This document shows, one piece after another, positions 44,517 to 53,355 of a stretch of 64,000 nucleotides of DNA. The notes under the pieces were generated by a model, which was given only the letters and a program-made list of their open reading frames with translations, did no database searches and was not told the DNA's origin. Numbering within the stretch: the stretch's first letter is position 1; each line of letters starts with the position of its first letter. Source of the stretch: Bryobacterales bacterium (GTDB taxonomy: Bacteria; Acidobacteriota; Terriglobia; Bryobacterales; Bryobacteraceae); assembly GCA_016789905.1 (NCBI GenBank), contig JAEUQC010000172.1, forward strand, positions 186,001 to 250,000, given 5' to 3'. The position numbers and the translations under genes are program-made.

Positions 44517-46079
44517 CTATTGCCTGCGCAGAATGCGGCCGGGCCGTAGCGCGTTTGGTTTCCCTTCCTCAACGGCGATGACGCCGTTCACCAGCACGAA
44601 ATCAAACCCCGTACTGTACTGATGCGGTTTGCTGAATTCCGCTTGATCCCGTACTAAGGCCGGGTTGAACAGCACCAAATCGGCCGCGAACCCCTCCCTC
44701 ACCAGCCCCCGGTCTTTAAAGCCGAAAGTCCGCGCGGGCAGGGAAGTCATCTTCCGGATCGCCTCTTCCAGCGTCAACAAGCCGCGTTCGCGCACATACT
44801 TGCCTAGCACGCGGGCGTTCGTACCATAGATGCGCGGATGCGGCACGCCTTCCCCGAACGGGACGTAACCGGCGTCGCTGGCGATCGCCGTCAACGGATG
44901 GCGCATGATCCGGTCCACATCCTCGTCGTTCATGACGTGATAGACGATCACTGGCCGCCCTTTGGTGCGCATGTCCATTAAAGTTTCAATTTCATCGGCC
45001 AGCGTCTTCTTCCTCCCCCGCGACAGGTTGATCTCGCTAATTGACTTCCCCTCCAGCGACCGGTCCTCCGGAGAATCCCCAATGTAGGCGAACGAGTAGT
45101 CGGCATGGCCCTGCCGCAGTGTCGCTTCCTCAGCCATTCGCGCCGCCACTCGTTTCCGGCTGGCTGGCGACGTCAGCCGTTCCTTGATCGCCGACGGCCC
45201 GTCGGCGAGTACATCCCGCGGAAAGAAGATATCGATCGTCGCGCTCGCTGCCGTATAAGGATACTGGTCCACCACTACGTCCAGCCCGTCCCGCCGCGCC
45301 TGCTCCACCATTTGCAGCGTTTTTGCCGATTTGCCCCAATGCCGTTTGTCGATAATCTTGAAGTGCGAAATCTGCACCGGCAGTTGCGACGCTTTTCCAA
45401 TTTCAATTGCTTCCCGAATCGCCTCTTCCACGGCCACGCCCTCATCGCGCATGTGCGTGGCGTAAACGCCGCCAAACGGCGCCGCTGCTTTTGCCAGTGC
45501 GATCACCTCGCTCGTCTGCGAATACACGCCCGGCACGTACCATAGCCCCGTTGCAAAACCCACCGCCCCATCGCGCATCCCCTGCGCCACCAGCGCTTGC
45601 ATTTTTGCCAACTCCGCGGCCGTAGGCGCGCGGTTCGCGCTGCCCATCACCGCCCCACGCACAGTGTTGTGCCCAATCAGCGCGGAGATGTTCATCCCAA
45701 TCCCGGCCTTCTCCAGCCGTCCGAAAAAGTCCTTCAGGTCCACCGCGGAATTGCCGCAATTCCCGGTGACGACGCTCGTCACCCCGTCCCGCAGAAACGC
45801 GTCCGCACGAGGGTCAATGAAGATCGCCCGCTCAATATGCGTGTGAACGTCAATGAATCCTGGCGCGAGCACACGCCCCGCGGCGTCAATCGTCCTATCT
45901 GCCGTTGCCGCCGTCCCCACGCCGATTTTCGCAATCCGCCCGTCTTTTACCCCAACGTCGGATTTGTACCAGGGATTACCCGTTCCGTCCACGATTCGCG
46001 CATTACGGATCAGGAGGTCGAAATCGGCCGCCGTGGCTGGCACGGCAAGTCCGAAGAGTATGAAAAAGAGCAGTCGCAT
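44517..46079 (-). CDS. D-aminoacylase / N-acyl-D-amino-acid deacylase family, secreted
   Basis: A 520-residue metal-dependent amidohydrolase with a signal peptide (MRLLFFILFGLAVPATAAD). Motifs match D-aminoacylase: PGFIDVHTHIE (two His), VVTGNCGNSA (bridging Cys), YATHMRDEG, VQISHFKI (third/fourth His) and IASDAGYVPFGEG (catalytic Asp). It removes acyl groups from N-acyl-D-amino acids, which could come from peptidoglycan or lipopeptides. Divergent from the S9 peptidase gene (95 bases between starts); the DUF3108 gene follows on the same strand. Confidence 0.92.
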   Translation of the reverse strand: MRLLFFILFGLAVPATAADFDLLIRNARIVDGTGNPWYKSDVGVKDGRIAKIGVGTAATADRTIDAAGRVLAPGFIDVHTHIERAIFIDPRADAFLRDGVTSVVTGNCGNSAVDLKDFFGRLEKAGIGMNISALIGHNTVRGAVMGSANRAPTAAELAKMQALVAQGMRDGAVGFATGLWYVPGVYSQTSEVIALAKAAAPFGGVYATHMRDEGVAVEEAIREAIEIGKASQLPVQISHFKIIDKRHWGKSAKTLQMVEQARRDGLDVVVDQYPYTAASATIDIFFPRDVLADGPSAIKERLTSPASRKRVAARMAEEATLRQGHADYSFAYIGDSPEDRSLEGKSISEINLSRGRKKTLADEIETLMDMRTKGRPVIVYHVMNDEDVDRIMRHPLTAIASDAGYVPFGEGVPHPRIYGTNARVLGKYVRERGLLTLEEAIRKMTSLPARTFGFKDRGLVREGFAADLVLFNPALVRDQAEFSKPHQYSTGFDFVLVNGVIAVEEGKPNALRPGRILRRQ

Positions 46080-46174
46080 ACCGGATTGTTAACACTCTAT
46101 CGCCATTTCGCCCCAAAATTCTTCGCTGCCGAAAGGAACGAGTACTATCCTTGGATCGTAGTCTCTATATCGCG
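46080..46174. promoter_or_regulatory. Divergent promoter region, D-aminoacylase and S9 peptidase
   Basis: 95 bases between two divergent starts, A/T-richer than its surroundings. TACTAT at 46143-46148 and TATATC at 46166-46171 are possible -10 boxes for the peptidase, but no convincing -35 partner is seen. Confidence 0.35.
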
Positions 46175-48814
46175 ATGACCCTGTCACCCATTCTTCTCGC
46201 CGCCGCTACCGCCGCGCTCCTCTCCGCCCAGCAGCCACCGCTGCTCGACCGTGAACTCTTCTTCGGCGATCCGGAAATCTCCGGCGCCCAGCTTTCCCCT
46301 AACGGGGAGTTCGTTACCTTCATGCGGCCGTACAATAACGTCCGCAACATCTGGATCAAGAAGGCCAACGCCCCATTCTCTTCCGCCCGGCCGCTCACCA
46401 TGTCGGCCAAACGCCCCATTCCCATCTACTTCTGGACCCGCGACGATAAACACATCCTCTTTGTGCAGGACAATGACGGCGACGAAAACTTCAACATCTA
46501 CGCGATTGATCCGGCCGCCGACAAACCCGAGCCCCGTAACCTCACCAACGCCAAGGGCGTAACCACCCGCCTCTTTTCCGCCCCGAAAAACGACCCCGAC
46601 ACTTTTTACATCGGCATCAACGATCGCGACAAAGCCTGGCACGATCTTTACAAGCTCAAACTCTCCACCGGTGAAAAAACGCTCCTGCGCAAGAACACCG
46701 AACGCATCAACTCCTGGTTCTTCGATCTCACCGGCGCCCTCCGTGCCGCCGACCGCACGAACGAGAAGGGCGACACGGAAATCCTCCGTGTCGATCCCGA
46801 TGGATTCAAGGTCATCTATTCCTGCACCGTCGCTGACGGCTGCGGCCTCGTCCGATTTCACAAGGACGGCAAGCGCGCCTACATGCAGTCAAACGCCGGC
46901 GCCGGTGTCGATCTGACCGGACTCTATCTCATCGATATTGCCACTGGCAAAACCGAGCTTGTCGAATCAGACCCCAATAAACGCGTTGATTTCGGCGGCG
47001 CCCGCTTCTCTGAATTGACCGACGAGTTGGAAGTCACTACTTATACCGAAGACCGCGCCCGCCTCTACTTCCGCGACAAAGCCAAGGAGGCCGACTACAA
47101 CCTCCTTCGCAAGAAGTTCGCCAGCCGCGAAGTCGGCGTCGGCGGCTGCACCAGGGACGAAACCAAGTGCCTAATCACCGTCTATTCCGATTCCGATCCC
47201 GGTGAAGTCCACTTCTTCGATCGCAAGACCAAGCGGACCGAACTGCAGTACAAGGTGCGCGAAAAGCTGCCTCGCGAAGCATTGGCGTCCATGGAGTCCA
47301 TCCGTTACAAGTCCTCCGATGGCCTGGAAATCCCCGCCTATTTGACGATTCCGAAGGGCGCCAAGCGACCGCTGCCGCTCATTGTCGTTCCTCATGGCGG
47401 CCCATGGGCCCGCGACGTTTGGGGGTACAACGGGCTTGCGCAGTTCCTGGCCAACCGCGGCTACGCCGTGCTCCAACCCAACTTTCGTTCCTCCACCGGT
47501 TTCGGCAAGAAGTTCCTGAACGCCGGTAACGGCCAATGGGGCCAAACCATGCAGGACGACATTACTTTCGGCGTGAAGCACCTGATCGCCAATGGCACCG
47601 TAGACGCCAAACGCGTTGGCATTATGGGTGGTTCCTACGGCGGCTATGCCACGCTTGCCGGCGTTGCTTTCACGCCGGAGCTCTATGCGGCTGGAGTTGC
47701 CATTGTTGCCCCGTCCAATCTGATCACGCTCTTGGATTCCATTCCGCCCTACTGGGAATCCGCGCGCAAGATCATGTACACACGCATGGCCGATCCCGGC
47801 ACGCCCGAGGGCAAGGCGCAACTCATCCGCCAGTCCCCGCTCAACTCCGCCGGCAAGATCAAATCGCCCCTCATGGTTGTCCAAGGTGCCAACGATCCGC
47901 GCGTGAATCAAGCTGAGAGCGACCAGATTGTCATTGCCCTTCGCGACCGCAATTTCCCCGTTGAATATCTGGTGGCGCCCGACGAAGGCCACGGTTTCCA
48001 GCGTCCCGTGAACAACATGGCCATGTTCCTGGCGGCGGAGAAGTTCCTTGCCAAACACCTCGGCGGCCGCGCCCAGGAAGACGCGAAACTGGAAGTCGCA
48101 AAACGGCTCACCGAAATCACCGTTGACCCCAAGACCGTCAAGCTGAAGCCCAAAACCGCTCCCAGTGCAAACGCTGCCAAAGCAGATCCGGCGCTGCTCA
48201 CTGCCGGTGTCAGGAAATACGCGGCCACCATCGCCCTCGGTGAGCGCAAAATGAACATGACCAGCGTGTCCTCGCTCAAGAACGAAAATGGCGCCTGGCA
48301 GGCCAGCGAAGTCTTTGCCACGCCCGGAGGCGAAATGAGCGAGTCCGCCGTTCTGGCCAAAGACACCCTCCACGTGCTGGAGCGCAACGTAAAGCAAGGG
48401 CCCATGCAGATTCGGGTTACCGTCAAGGACGGCAAGGCCACCGGGACGATGACCATGAACGGCCAGGAAAAGCCCATCGAAATCCCGCTGGCCGGTCCGC
48501 TCTTCGCCGATGGCGCCGGCGGGCCCCAAGCCATTGGAACGTTGCCGTTGGCCGTGGGATACAAGACTTCGTTCTATAACCTCGACGTTGCGAAAGTGAA
48601 GGCCAAGCTGATGGAGCTGGAAGTCACCGGCGAAGAGAAAGTTACGGTTCCTGCCGGCAGTTTCGATACCTGGAAAGTCGTCGTAGCTTCGGTCGACGAA
48701 GGCAACCAGAAACTGAATTTCTGGGTCGACAAGGCCACGCGCGCCTACGTCAAATCCACTGCTGTGCTGGCCCAGATGGGCGGCGCCCAACTCACTGTGG
48801 AGTTGCAGCCCTAA
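46175..48814 (+). CDS. Secreted S9 prolyl-oligopeptidase-family peptidase with C-terminal DUF3108-like domain
   Basis: The ATG at 46175 (MTLSPILLAAATAALLSAQ) gives 879 residues. An N-terminal beta-propeller (about 25-380) is followed by an alpha/beta hydrolase with nucleophile GGSYGGYAT, acid Asp in GANDPRV and His in DEGHGF (about 390-640). A further ~200 residues (VPAGSFDTWKVVVASV, KLNFWVDKATRAYVKS) resemble DUF3108 and are not part of a normal S9 protein. The TTG at 46151 would give a worse signal. It should degrade peptides outside the cell. Ends 10 bases from the convergent dehydratase gene. Confidence 0.92.
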   Translation: MTLSPILLAAATAALLSAQQPPLLDRELFFGDPEISGAQLSPNGEFVTFMRPYNNVRNIWIKKANAPFSSARPLTMSAKRPIPIYFWTRDDKHILFVQDNDGDENFNIYAIDPAADKPEPRNLTNAKGVTTRLFSAPKNDPDTFYIGINDRDKAWHDLYKLKLSTGEKTLLRKNTERINSWFFDLTGALRAADRTNEKGDTEILRVDPDGFKVIYSCTVADGCGLVRFHKDGKRAYMQSNAGAGVDLTGLYLIDIATGKTELVESDPNKRVDFGGARFSELTDELEVTTYTEDRARLYFRDKAKEADYNLLRKKFASREVGVGGCTRDETKCLITVYSDSDPGEVHFFDRKTKRTELQYKVREKLPREALASMESIRYKSSDGLEIPAYLTIPKGAKRPLPLIVVPHGGPWARDVWGYNGLAQFLANRGYAVLQPNFRSSTGFGKKFLNAGNGQWGQTMQDDITFGVKHLIANGTVDAKRVGIMGGSYGGYATLAGVAFTPELYAAGVAIVAPSNLITLLDSIPPYWESARKIMYTRMADPGTPEGKAQLIRQSPLNSAGKIKSPLMVVQGANDPRVNQAESDQIVIALRDRNFPVEYLVAPDEGHGFQRPVNNMAMFLAAEKFLAKHLGGRAQEDAKLEVAKRLTEITVDPKTVKLKPKTAPSANAAKADPALLTAGVRKYAATIALGERKMNMTSVSSLKNENGAWQASEVFATPGGEMSESAVLAKDTLHVLERNVKQGPMQIRVTVKDGKATGTMTMNGQEKPIEIPLAGPLFADGAGGPQAIGTLPLAVGYKTSFYNLDVAKVKAKLMELEVTGEEKVTVPAGSFDTWKVVVASVDEGNQKLNFWVDKATRAYVKSTAVLAQMGGAQLTVELQP

Positions 48815-48824
48815 CGCTCGGCGC

Positions 48825-49763
48825 CTACGCCAGCCACTCACGCATCTGTGCGGCGGTCAGATTTCCGCCGCACAGTATCGTTCCCGCACGGCGCCCCAGG
48901 AAATAACTGGTGTTTTCCAACAGCGCCGCCACGCCCGCCGCTCCGGATGGTTCCACCACTAGCCCCGCGTGCCGGTGAATCATCCGCATCGCCGCCACCA
49001 GGCTTTGCTCCTCCACCAGCAGCGTCTCGTCCACAATCCCCGCCAGGTCGTTCAGCGCCTCCGGAATCGGCACCCGAACCCCAATCCCGTCGGCGATGGT
49101 GCTCATCGCTTCATGACGCACCACCCGGCAGCTCCGCAGCGATTCGGTCATCGCCGGCGCCCCCGCTGCTTGGACGGATACAATCTTCACCGCCGGCGCC
49201 AGTGTGCGCAACGCCAGTGCCACCCCGGCCAGCAGCGCTCCGTTGCCCAGCGGAACCAGCACCGCGTCCAGCCGCAGGGAGCGCATCTCCAGCCCGATTG
49301 TGCCGGCCCCCTCCGCCGTTGCCGCTTCCAGCCCGTCTTCCACAAAGCGCAGTCCCGCATCGCGCGCATAGCCCCGGGCTGCTTCCTTCGCCGCGTCGAA
49401 GTCCGCGCCCGCCTGCCGCACCTCCGCCCCCAACGCGCGCATCCGTTCTACTTTCAGCGCGTTCGCCGTTTCTCCCGCGTAGACAATCAGCGGCCGGCGC
49501 CGAGCGCGGCACGCGTAGGCCATCGCCTGCCCAAAGTTGCCCGCGCTCGCGCACACCAGCGGCCCGTCGCCTTCCAGCCCGGCCACGCAATAGGACGCCC
49601 CCCGCCCCTTGAAACTTCGCACCGGGTTTGCCGTCTCCACCTTCAACACTAAGTCCACGCCCAGTTCATCCCCCAGCGCCTCGCAGGCATACTGCGGCGT
49701 TCCCAGGAACACGGGATCAATCGTTCGCGCCGCCTCCTCGATCCGCGCGAACGAAATTCTCAT
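48825..49763 (-). CDS. PLP-dependent threonine/serine dehydratase-like enzyme
   Basis: Start at 49763 overlaps the TGA of the upstream gene (ATGA), giving 312 residues; the longer frame would enter that gene. Fold type II PLP motifs: the Schiff-base lysine in VRSFKGRGASYC, the SAGNFGQAMAYACR phosphate/Asn loop, and the Gly-rich VPLGNGALLAG. The C-terminal LVVEPSGAAGVAALLE is typical of threonine/serine dehydratases. No ACT regulatory domain, so the short catabolic form or a racemase. Coupled to the M14-like gene upstream. Confidence 0.87.
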   Translation of the reverse strand: MRISFARIEEAARTIDPVFLGTPQYACEALGDELGVDLVLKVETANPVRSFKGRGASYCVAGLEGDGPLVCASAGNFGQAMAYACRARRRPLIVYAGETANALKVERMRALGAEVRQAGADFDAAKEAARGYARDAGLRFVEDGLEAATAEGAGTIGLEMRSLRLDAVLVPLGNGALLAGVALALRTLAPAVKIVSVQAAGAPAMTESLRSCRVVRHEAMSTIADGIGVRVPIPEALNDLAGIVDETLLVEEQSLVAAMRMIHRHAGLVVEPSGAAGVAALLENTSYFLGRRAGTILCGGNLTAAQMREWLA

Positions 49764-50473
49764 GGCAGCCGCGTTTCCATCCACTCGAGCATGGCCCGCT
49801 GCTCGGCTACGCGCCCCTTGGCTGTTTCAATGTTCACGTACCGAATGCGTCGCGCCGCCGCCAGCCTCGAAAATGACCCGTCGTCTTCCCCTTTCGCCGC
49901 GTTCTGCAGTACCACATTGTATGGCGATGTCTTCAGAATCGCGTAATCGTTCGGATCCGTGCAGAGGAAGAAATCGTTCGGCTCGTCCGGTGCCGCCAGC
50001 GATACCGCGTTGCTGATTTCCACTTCGTCTTTCACAGAGTAGCCGCGGCTGTTGTTATGTAACACCGTCAGCAGTCCGTTCTTCGGCGGCGTCAGCGCGC
50101 GGAGTAACTTGTCGCGGTCTTTTTCCACTAACCTATGTATCCGCTCCCGCGCCTCCGCGCTTGCCTCTGGATGCAGCCGCGTCAGGTTCCGTTCCAGCCC
50201 AAGCCGCGTGAACATTCGGTTGGGGTCGAACGTCATCTCGTCCACGCGGATCACGCGCGTCGGATTGTCCACTAGCAGTGCCTTGCCTTTAAACTTGCGC
50301 ATATGTGCCGCCAGCACTTGGCCCGCCGTTGTCTCGTCGCCGTGTATCCACAGGTACCGTCTCGTCGACCCCCTCCGGGAAATCGCCTGAAATCGAATGC
50401 CGCAGTACTTCTTCGTCCCTGCGCTAAGCCCACCGGACGCCGCCAGCAACAGAAAAAAACGTCGTGAGATCAC
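49760..50473 (-). CDS. Putative exported M14-like zinc carboxypeptidase
   Basis: A 237-residue protein with a signal (MISRRFFLLLAASGGLSAG). I do not recognise a named family, but the active-site pattern of M14 metallocarboxypeptidases is visible in order: LWIHGDET (HxxE zinc ligands, H44 and E47), FDPNRMF (Asn-Arg, 85-86), TVLHNNSRGYS (third zinc His, H139) and RYVNIETAKG (candidate general-base Glu, E216). Length fits small M14 domains. If correct it would trim peptides or peptidoglycan stems. The dehydratase gene is coupled by overlap. Confidence 0.6.
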   Translation of the reverse strand: MISRRFFLLLAASGGLSAGTKKYCGIRFQAISRRGSTRRYLWIHGDETTAGQVLAAHMRKFKGKALLVDNPTRVIRVDEMTFDPNRMFTRLGLERNLTRLHPEASAEARERIHRLVEKDRDKLLRALTPPKNGLLTVLHNNSRGYSVKDEVEISNAVSLAAPDEPNDFFLCTDPNDYAILKTSPYNVVLQNAAKGEDDGSFSRLAAARRIRYVNIETAKGRVAEQRAMLEWMETRLP

Positions 50474-50542
50474 TGCAAACCAGTGTAGAATACCCCTCGG
50501 CGTAACCCCAAACTCCTCGCCACCGTCTTCGTTAGGTAGCCC

Positions 50543-51367
50543 ATGCGCCCCACCGTCCGCTTCGCGCTCTGTTTGTCCCTCGGTTTCATCCTGCTGGCGC
50601 AGCGGCCGTTCCGTTCCTATCCGGGCCTGGAAGGCGCGGACGCCGACACCGAACTCCCCGCCGATTTCAACAACAGCGCTGAACTCATCCTTGGCCGCCT
50701 CATGTATCCCTCAGGCGGCCGCGGCGGCTTCCGGGGCGGTTCCTCCAACTGGCTTCAGGGCCGAACAAATTGGACGGTCGATTACCCCAAAGGCGACCGC
50801 ACATTCTCCGCCGCCATCCGCCGCCTCACTCGTATCGATGTCCGAAGCGTTGAACAACCCGTCAATCCCGACGACGGTGACGATATCTTCTTCTGGCCCT
50901 ACCTCCACGTTTCCATGCCCGGCAGTTGGAATCTCACCGACGCCCAAACCGCCAAACTCCGCGATTACCTTCTCCGCGGCGGGTTCCTCTTTTGCGACAG
51001 CTTCTTTGGCACCGAAGAATGGAAGGTGTTTGAAGAAGGTATGCGCCGCATTTTTCCGGATCGTGAAGTGGAAGAACTGCCCAATGGCGATCCCATCTTC
51101 CACACGGTCTTCGACCTAAACGAGCGTCACCAGGTGGCCAACTTCCGCAGCCTGATGCGCGACGGCAAAGGTTATCGTGCCGACGGCGCCGACGCCCGCT
51201 GGCGCGCCATCCGCGACGACAAAGGCCGCGTCATGGTTGCCATGGCTTTCAATTCCGATCTCGGCGACTCCTGGCAATTGGCCGATGAACCCCGCTATCC
51301 GGAAAAGTTCTCCGCCCTGGGCCTCCGCATCGGTGTCAACTACATCATCTACGCCATGTCCCACTAG
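50543..51367 (+). CDS. DUF4159 domain-containing secreted protein
   Basis: A 274-residue protein with a signal peptide (MRPTVRFALCLSLGFILLAQ). The DUF4159 domain is recognised from NWTVDYPKGDRTFSAAIRRLTRID, DIFFWPYLHVSMPGSWNLTDAQTAKLRDYLLRGGFLFCDSFFG and the C-terminal YPEKFSALGLRIGVNYIIYAMSH. The fold resembles class I glutamine amidotransferases, but the catalytic triad is not evident; role unknown. Its stop overlaps the stop of the convergent PEP-CTERM gene by 3 bases. Confidence 0.88.
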   Translation: MRPTVRFALCLSLGFILLAQRPFRSYPGLEGADADTELPADFNNSAELILGRLMYPSGGRGGFRGGSSNWLQGRTNWTVDYPKGDRTFSAAIRRLTRIDVRSVEQPVNPDDGDDIFFWPYLHVSMPGSWNLTDAQTAKLRDYLLRGGFLFCDSFFGTEEWKVFEEGMRRIFPDREVEELPNGDPIFHTVFDLNERHQVANFRSLMRDGKGYRADGADARWRAIRDDKGRVMVAMAFNSDLGDSWQLADEPRYPEKFSALGLRIGVNYIIYAMSH

Positions 51368-51939
51368 TTTCGTTTTCTCATCCGCAGGAGAGCCGCGCCC
51401 AACCCTGTCATCACGAGAAGAGCTGTCGATGGCTCTGGAATCGGCGCCTCCGCGTTTGATCCAATCCCGGTGCCGCCGGTTCCCGTTCCCGTTCCTGTTC
51501 CTGTGTGTTGCGTGCCCCCGGTGCCGGTACCGCCGCCGGGCTCAGTGCCGCCCGTTCCGCCGGTGCCGCCCGTTCCGCCGGTGCCGCCCGTTCCGCCCGT
51601 TCCGCCAGTGCCGCCCGTTCCCCCGGGCGTCACAATCCGCGCCGGGTCCACAGGATCGCTCACCACGATGCTGTTAAACGTTGGAGGCTGGTACCGCATC
51701 TGCCGTTCGTACATCTGGTTCATCGTTTCTTCCATTGGGACCACCAGCGTCTCGCTGTCCCACACCACCATCATCCGGGCTCCGTTGTGAGTAAGAAACA
51801 TGCGCTGATGGGCGGGTCCTTCCGGGTTCTGCCAGTCGTGCAGTACCTCCACCTGCCAGTAAAGGATTCCAGCCGTCAAGGGAAAACTAGCCAGCATAAT
51901 AGCCGCAGCCGATAACCGGAGTAGCGCCAGAGGTTTCAT
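51364..51939 (-). CDS. PEP-CTERM sorted protein with Gly-Gly-Thr repeat linker
   Basis: A 191-residue exported protein: signal (MKPLALLRLSAAAIMLASFPLTAG), a ~80-residue N-terminal domain, then a low-complexity stretch of about nine GGT repeats and a TG-repeat tail (about 105-160). It ends with the sorting signal PIPEPSTALLVMTGLGAALLRMRKR. PEP-CTERM proteins are cut and anchored by exosortase, which is not in this window. The repeats are a tandem 9-bp array in DNA. The N-terminal domain (FLTHNGARMMVVWDSETLVVPMEE) is unrecognised. Confidence 0.85.
   Translation of the reverse strand: MKPLALLRLSAAAIMLASFPLTAGILYWQVEVLHDWQNPEGPAHQRMFLTHNGARMMVVWDSETLVVPMEETMNQMYERQMRYQPPTFNSIVVSDPVDPARIVTPGGTGGTGGTGGTGGTGGTGGTGGTGGTEPGGGTGTGGTQHTGTGTGTGTGGTGIGSNAEAPIPEPSTALLVMTGLGAALLRMRKRN
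51545..51625. repeat. 9-bp/18-bp tandem repeat coding Gly-Gly-Thr
   Basis: About nine copies of a 9-bp unit (GTGCCGCCC alternating with GTTCCGCCG), nearly perfect. It lies inside the PEP-CTERM gene and keeps frame, so copy number can vary without breaking the protein. Confidence 0.85.
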
Positions 51940-51994
51940 AGGATATTGCGCGTCTATCGGCAGAATAGAGGCGCGGCTGTAAAAGTATTCGTAC

Positions 51995-52010
51995 TGAGCG
52001 AAACCGCTCA
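51995..52010. other. Small hairpin in the leader region before glutamate dehydrogenase
   Basis: TGAGCG-AAAC-CGCTCA: a perfect 6-bp stem with a 4-base loop, 58 bases upstream of the gdhA ATG, in the 129-base gap between the PEP-CTERM gene and gdhA. It could be an operator or part of a leader. No known motif is recognised. Confidence 0.35.
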
Positions 52011-52068
52011 GGCGTTCCCCTCAGGCCCCCGCTTTCCCGCCCAATGCAATAATGAAGGCGGAGGCTCG

Positions 52069-53352
<1,284 letters not shown>

Positions 53353-53355
53353 TTC

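Noticed and set aside
47171..48841. 556-codon open frame on the minus strand
   Set aside because: Antisense to the S9 peptidase gene; no recognisable motif.
51479..51625. Short repeats that could suggest a CRISPR array
   Set aside because: Units are 6-9 bp, contiguous, with no spacers, and they are in frame in a PEP-CTERM gene.
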